Of a stretch of DNA of 64,000 bases, positions 59,944-64,000 are shown piece after piece. Source of the DNA: Neolewinella aurantiaca (GTDB taxonomy: Bacteria > Bacteroidota > Bacteroidia > Chitinophagales > Saprospiraceae). Within the stretch, counting starts at the first letter, position 1, and the number at the start of each line of letters is the position of its first letter. The notes under the pieces were generated by a model that saw only the letters and a program-made list of their open reading frames with translations, made no database searches and was not told where the DNA came from. A program made the position numbers and the translations under genes. The DNA lies in NCBI RefSeq assembly GCF_008014675.1, contig NZ_VOXD01000029.1, positions 16,817 through 80,816 on the forward strand. The letters are read 5' to 3'.

Positions 59944-62838
59944 ATGAACAACGCCACCGAACTCAAACCCGGAAAACTAGTCCGACTCCGCCAGCGCGAC
60001 TGGGTCGTCCAGCCCAGCGACGACCCCGAAGTACTGCGCATCAAACCCCTCGGCGGAGCCGAAGAGGAAACCACCGGTATCTACCTGCCCTTCGGTTTCC
60101 CTAACGAGGAAATTAAGGAAACCTACTTTCCCCTCCCCGTAGCCACCGACCACGGCGACCTCGCCAGCGCCCGCCTGCTCTACGACGCCGTCCGCCTCGG
60201 TTTTCGGGACGCCTCTGGGCCGTTCCGCAGCATCGCCAAGTTCAACTTCGCCCCCCGCGCCTACCAGATGGTACCCCTCATCATGGCGCTGAAGCAGGAC
60301 GATCCGGTGCGGCTGTTCATCGCCGACGACGTCGGTATCGGCAAAACGGTCGAAAGTCTCATGGTGGCCCGCGAGCTCATCGACCGGGGGCGCATCAGGA
60401 ACCTCGCGGTCGTATGCCCACCCCACCTCTGCGAACAGTGGCAGCAGGAAATGGCCGAAAAATTCGGTATTGAGGCCGTCATCATCCGCAGCAGTACGGC
60501 GGCAACGCTGGACCGCAAAACACCGGGCGACACCAGCGCCTTCGCCTACTATCGCTTCCAGGTAGTCAGTATCGACTACATTAAGGCCGATAAGCGGCGC
60601 GACAACTTCATCAGCGACTGCCCGGAGCTGGTCATCGTCGATGAGGTCCATACCGCCAGCGGCGGGCAGGGCAAAGGCCGCCAGCAACGCAACCACCTGC
60701 TGAAGCGGCTGAGCGAAAAAGCAGACCAGCACCTCGTCCTCCTCTCCGCCACACCCCACTCCGGGAAGCCGGAAGAGTTCCAGTCTCTGCTTGGCCTGCT
60801 TAAGCCGGAGTTTGGCGACATCCAGCTCAACGCCTCAACGGATAAGCAGCGGCGCAGACTCGCCCAGCACTACGTCCAGCGCCGCCGGGCCGATATCATT
60901 AAGTGGGACGGCGACAAGTATCAGGAGACCACCCACTTCCCCGAAAAGACCAACGTCGAGGTGTCTTACCCCATGAGCCCGGAATACCTGGAACTGCAGT
61001 ACGACGTGATGCAACTCGCCCAGGTCATTGCCGGAAAGGACGAGGAAAAGAAGGTCCGTAAAACCCTCAATTACTGGACGGCCCTCGGCCTGCTGCGGGG
61101 CGTGATGAGCTCCCCCGCCGCCGGCATCAGTATGCTCGAAAACCGAGCCACCCGGCAAATCGAAGCCGACGAGGAAGACTTCGTGGATGAGAGCGATAAC
61201 CCCGTTTTTGACCGGGATTTCGCCGACGGAGAGGACCAGGAACCCCTGCTCTTTAGTCCTGCCATTGCACCTGCGGCCGCGCCTGATGATGAGTCGGGAG
61301 CAGGGAGTCTGGTGTCGGGAGTCATCGGTAATTCATACCAGCATGAACTGTCCGTGAAGCTGGCTGACATCGTCCGGAAAGGGCTGGACCTGAAGATAAA
61401 AGAGCTGGTGAAGCTGATCAAAAAGTGGCACAAAGAGGGCTTCAACCCCATTGTGTACTGCCGCTACATTCACACCGCCGAATACGTCGGGGAAGCGCTG
61501 CGGGAAGCCCTGCCGAAAAAGGTCGGCGTAGCCACGGTGACCAGCAAAGTGGCGGACGAAGCCCGCGAGGAAGCCGTTGAAAAGCTCGGCGAAAGCCCCG
61601 TGCGCGTTCTCGTGGCCACCGACTGCATGAGCGAGGGCATTAACCTGCAACGTCACTTCACCGCCGTAATCCACTACGACCTGCCGTGGAACCCCAACCG
61701 CCTTGAACAGCGGGAGGGCAGGGTAGACCGCTTCGGCCAGTCGGCCCCCGAGGTGCGCACCGCCCTGCTGTACGGTAAAGACAACCCGATGGACGGCATC
61801 GTGCTGAAGGTACTGCTGCGCAAGGCCCGCGAGATCAAAAAAGCCATCGGCGTCAGCGTGCCTTTCCCCGAAAACAACCAGAGTATCATGGAGGCCGTCA
61901 CCCAGGCGGTCCTGCTGCGCAAAGCACCCGCCACGACGGCCCGCCAGCTGGGAATGTTCGACAACCTGCCGGAGGTCGAAGCCGGCGCGGCGGAGGTGGA
62001 GGCGACTTACCGCAAGATCGAGGACGTAGAAAAAGCCACCCGCTCTATCTTCGCCCAGCACGCCGTCAAGGCCCAGGAAATCGACCAGGACCTCGATCAG
62101 GCCATCCGCCTGATCGGTAATATGGAAAGCGTAGAGCAGTTCACCCTGGCCGCCATCCGCCACCTGGGCGGCAACTACTCGGCCCAGGGCGCGGGCTTCC
62201 GCATCGAAAAAACGGGCCTGCCCTTCTCGTTGCACCACCTGTTTGGCGACGACGAGCACCTCGCCGTCAGCTTCGCCACGCCCACCCCCGAAGGCTTCCG
62301 CTACGTGGCCCGCAACCACCCCCTGGTCGACACCCTCGGCCAGCTGCTGATGGATGAAGCCCTCACCGGCGGAGACACCCGGGCCGAATACCGCGTGCGC
62401 CGCACCGCCGTCATCCGAACTAAAGCGGTGACGGAGGCCACCACGGTACTGCTCCTCCGCGTCCGCAACGTGATCGAAAGCCTGGCAACCAGGCGCCAGC
62501 TCGTGGCCGAGGAACTCCTCCTCAAAGCCTACCGGGGCATCCCGCCCGACGACGTCCGCTGGCTGGAAGAAACCGAGGCCCTCGCCCTCCTGCAGGCCGA
62601 GGCCACCGCCGAAGTCGCCGACCGCGAAAAAACGGAGTACCTCGAAGACGCCCTCGACGACGTCGGCGGGCCGCTCAAAGCTACCCTCGATGCCTTCGGC
62701 CGCCAGCAGGCCGAACACCTCGTGGAAGCCCATGACCGCTTCCGCGCCGCCGTGAAAGGCAAGCGCTTCCAGGTCGTCGAACCCATTTTGCCCATGGACC
62801 TGATGGGCGTCTACATCTTTGTCCCTGACCTTACCTAA
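59944..62838 (+). CDS. SNF2-family helicase/translocase (DrmD-like)
   Basis: A 964-residue protein with an N-terminal beta-rich region (KPGKLVRLRQRDWVVQPS) then the SNF2 ATPase: motif I DDVGIGKT (Lys134), motif II D233-E-V-H236, motif III LSATPHSG, and a second lobe with YCRYIHTAEYVGEAL, LVATDCMSEGINL and NRLEQREGRVDRFGQ. The long helical C-terminus is typical of DISARM DrmD-type translocases. It probably moves along DNA as part of a restriction complex with the giant helicase and methylase. An Ala/Pro linker (PAIAPAAAPDDE, around residues 440-455) is encoded by a copy of the dispersed repeat at 61265-61283. Confidence 0.87.
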   Translation: MNNATELKPGKLVRLRQRDWVVQPSDDPEVLRIKPLGGAEEETTGIYLPFGFPNEEIKETYFPLPVATDHGDLASARLLYDAVRLGFRDASGPFRSIAKFNFAPRAYQMVPLIMALKQDDPVRLFIADDVGIGKTVESLMVARELIDRGRIRNLAVVCPPHLCEQWQQEMAEKFGIEAVIIRSSTAATLDRKTPGDTSAFAYYRFQVVSIDYIKADKRRDNFISDCPELVIVDEVHTASGGQGKGRQQRNHLLKRLSEKADQHLVLLSATPHSGKPEEFQSLLGLLKPEFGDIQLNASTDKQRRRLAQHYVQRRRADIIKWDGDKYQETTHFPEKTNVEVSYPMSPEYLELQYDVMQLAQVIAGKDEEKKVRKTLNYWTALGLLRGVMSSPAAGISMLENRATRQIEADEEDFVDESDNPVFDRDFADGEDQEPLLFSPAIAPAAAPDDESGAGSLVSGVIGNSYQHELSVKLADIVRKGLDLKIKELVKLIKKWHKEGFNPIVYCRYIHTAEYVGEALREALPKKVGVATVTSKVADEAREEAVEKLGESPVRVLVATDCMSEGINLQRHFTAVIHYDLPWNPNRLEQREGRVDRFGQSAPEVRTALLYGKDNPMDGIVLKVLLRKAREIKKAIGVSVPFPENNQSIMEAVTQAVLLRKAPATTARQLGMFDNLPEVEAGAAEVEATYRKIEDVEKATRSIFAQHAVKAQEIDQDLDQAIRLIGNMESVEQFTLAAIRHLGGNYSAQGAGFRIEKTGLPFSLHHLFGDDEHLAVSFATPTPEGFRYVARNHPLVDTLGQLLMDEALTGGDTRAEYRVRRTAVIRTKAVTEATTVLLLRVRNVIESLATRRQLVAEELLLKAYRGIPPDDVRWLEETEALALLQAEATAEVADREKTEYLEDALDDVGGPLKATLDAFGRQQAEHLVEAHDRFRAAVKGKRFQVVEPILPMDLMGVYIFVPDLT
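61265..61283 (-). repeat. Family A repeat inside the SNF2 helicase gene
   Basis: Exact-consensus reverse copy (spacer GC), translated as APAAAP in an inter-lobe linker. Confidence 0.8.
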
Positions 62839-63785
62839 ACCCCTGACATGGCTACCAATTTCCCCTCCGTTACCATCCAGGGTAACGTCCTGACCTTCGA
62901 TTCCCTCCAGCAAATCGCGCTCGGCAAAGACGCCGGCAATATGCCCAAACAGGCGGCCCGCGACTACGGTTTCCCCAGCGAGGAGGCCCTGCGCCAGGAA
63001 ATCCAGCGCAACTGGGCCGACGCCCTCGATCAGTACGGCATCTTCCAGCGGCAACTCGAACGGCTGGCGGACGGCGCAACCGGCGTCAGCGAAACCCGCA
63101 GCCGCTGGTTGCTTCCCTTCCTGAGCCTGCTCGGCTACGACGTGCGCGTCACCGGCAAAGCGCAGGTGATCGACGAGCGGCGCTACGCCATCAGCCACGC
63201 CCTGGCCGCGGGCGAGCATGGCGGCTTTCCGCTCCACCTCGTCGGTGCGCGCCAGAGCCTCGACAAGCGGACCGACGGCAAGCTCAGCCCCCACGCCCTC
63301 GTACAGGAGTACCTCAACCGTCACGAAAACCTCTACGCCCTGGTCAGCAACGGTAAGTTCCTCCGCCTGCTGCGCGACAGCTCCAACCTGACCAAACTCA
63401 GTTACGTAGAGTTCGATCTCACGCGCATGTTCGAGGAAAAACTCTTCCCCGATTTTGCTCTCCTCTTCCGCCTCCTGCACCTGAGCCGCCTGCCCACGGA
63501 ACCCAGCGTGGGCACCGACAGCATCCTGGAAAAATACCACCAGGAAGGCCTCAAATCCGGCAGCCGCATCCGTGATAACCTCAGCGAAGCCGTCGAAAAA
63601 GGGATCGTGCAACTCGGTACCGGACTGCTGCAAGACAAACAGAACGCAGCGCTGCGCGACTGGGTGGAAGCAGCGGGAGAGGCCGCCCCCCGCACCTACT
63701 ACAACCACCTCCTCAAACTGATCTACCGCCTGCTGTTCGTGATGGTGATCGAGGAGCGGGACCTAATTTTTCCCAAAGCGAAAGA

Positions 63786-63805
63786 GGGCGCGGCCGCGGG
63801 TGCAA
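63786..63805 (+). repeat. Family A repeat at the break of the methylase frame
   Basis: Exact-consensus copy (spacer GC) exactly where protein similarity is lost. Confidence 0.8.
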
Positions 63806-63852
63806 TGGAAGGACAAAGGAGCAGTGCACGAGCGCAGCGAGCAGAGGCGTCT

Positions 63853-63873
63853 CCCCTCTCCCGAGGAGAGGGG
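63853..63873. repeat. Perfect 9-base hairpin (family B-like)
   Basis: CCCCTCTCC and GGAGAGGGG flank CGA near the end of the truncated methylase frame; core matches the other CCTCTCC palindromes in the window. Confidence 0.6.
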
Positions 63874-63885
63874 CCGGGGGCAGGG

Positions 63886-64000
63886 CTAACGCATACTATC
63901 TAGAAAAACTTTATCACGGGCCTTATCGGACCACATCGCTCGCATTCGTTTATGCTTAACACCAGCTTTACTGGGTCCATCAGCGTGTAAATTGATACTC
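63886..64000 (-). CDS. C-terminal end of an unidentified minus-strand ORF (partial)
   Basis: A minus-strand frame enters from beyond 64000 and ends with TAG at 63886-63888. The visible 37 residues (INLHADGPSKAGVKHKRMRA, then RDKVFLDSMR) are basic and protein-like. It begins exactly where the repeats at the methylase break end, so it may belong to an inserted element. Too short to identify. Confidence 0.25.
   Translation of the reverse strand, partial: SINLHADGPSKAGVKHKRMRAMWSDKARDKVFLDSMR

Larger units (their letters stand above)
62848..63903 (+). pseudogene. Eco57I-type methylase/restriction enzyme, N-terminal part, truncated
   Basis: A 351-residue frame starting 9 bases after the SNF2 gene. 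Residues 1 to about 312 (through LIYRLLFVMVIEERDLIFPK) look like the N-terminal domain of Eco57I-type/IIG methylase proteins that accompany DISARM-like helicases. The SAM-binding (FxGxG) and NPPY motifs expected later are absent. From about 63786 the frame runs through a dispersed repeat (GAAAGA), low-complexity sequence and a CCCCTCTCC/GGAGAGGGG hairpin, then stops at 63903. No plus-strand frame continues in the 97 bases left. The gene is therefore probably broken by repeat or element insertion, and the DNA-modifying function may be lost or supplied elsewhere. Continuation beyond 64000 cannot be excluded. Confidence 0.7.

Noticed and set aside
61333..63708. 791-codon minus-strand open frame antisense to the SNF2 helicase and methylase genes
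   Set aside because: It lies opposite genes with clear motifs. Its translation is Gly/Val/Ala/Phe-rich with no domain, a typical shadow of GC-rich codon third positions.
53186..63903. Calling the island a classical DISARM or BREX system
   Set aside because: No separate DrmB, DrmC, PglZ, BrxC or Lon genes are visible; only individual components resemble DISARM.

Overview
The window looks like a marine, algal-polysaccharide-degrading member of the Bacteroidota, possibly a Saprospiraceae/Lewinella-like bacterium. The evidence is two SusC/SusD pairs with 'EVVVVGYG' plug motifs, type IX secretion tails, many lipoproteins, FG-GAP/VCBS proteins and no stringent Shine-Dalgarno use. The genus assignment is inference.

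About 1-51.3 kb is one large carbohydrate-utilisation region that reads as an agar/porphyran (red-algal sulfated galactan) locus. From left to right: a GH2 beta-galactosidase cut by the window edge and a Tat-exported NHL propeller (minus strand); an L-galactonate 5-dehydrogenase (LgoD-like); an AraC regulator; a cytochrome P450, ferredoxin and ferredoxin reductase trio of the kind that demethylates 6-O-methyl-D-galactose; a sulfatase; a GH117 3,6-anhydro-L-galactosidase (minus); a DUF1549/DUF1553 cytochrome-type protein with a DUF1501 partner; a tandem double-GH16 endo-hydrolase; a second sulfatase; SusC/SusD pair 1; two large FG-GAP proteins flanking a PKD lipoprotein; a third sulfatase and a GH29 enzyme; then a tight run uxaA-uxaB-SDR-fucP-like-rhaM-like. 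On the minus strand follow an alkaline phosphatase, a four-repeat T9SS protein, a TIG-domain surface glycan-binding lipoprotein and SusC/SusD pair 2.

The genes fit one another. GH16 enzymes cut the galactan, GH117 removes anhydro-L-galactose, the sulfatase next to GH29 would expose L-galactose and GH29 would release it, P450 removes the methyl ether, and GH2 trims beta-galactose. L-galactose would be imported (FucP-like), mutarotated (RhaM-like), oxidised (SDR) to L-galactonate, then converted by LgoD to D-tagaturonate, by UxaB to D-altronate and by UxaA to 2-keto-3-deoxygluconate. No lactonase, KDG kinase/aldolase, anhydrogalactose pathway or formaldehyde-detoxification gene was seen.

About 51.3-53.1 kb is a scar region with a MITE-like repeat, a transposase that looks 3'-truncated and a gene fragment. 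From 53.2 kb to the end is a probable antiviral island: a giant YprA/DISARM-like helicase with DUF1998-like and nuclease-like C-terminal regions, a SEC-C protein, a DrmD-like SNF2 helicase, and the N-terminal part of an Eco57I-type methylase whose frame runs into repeats and stops.

Across the whole window a short GC-rich repeat, consensus GGCGCG-NN-CGC-R-GGTGCA, recurs about 19 times on both strands, between genes, in inverted pairs and inside genes at loops, linkers and termini. I regard it as the most unusual signal here.
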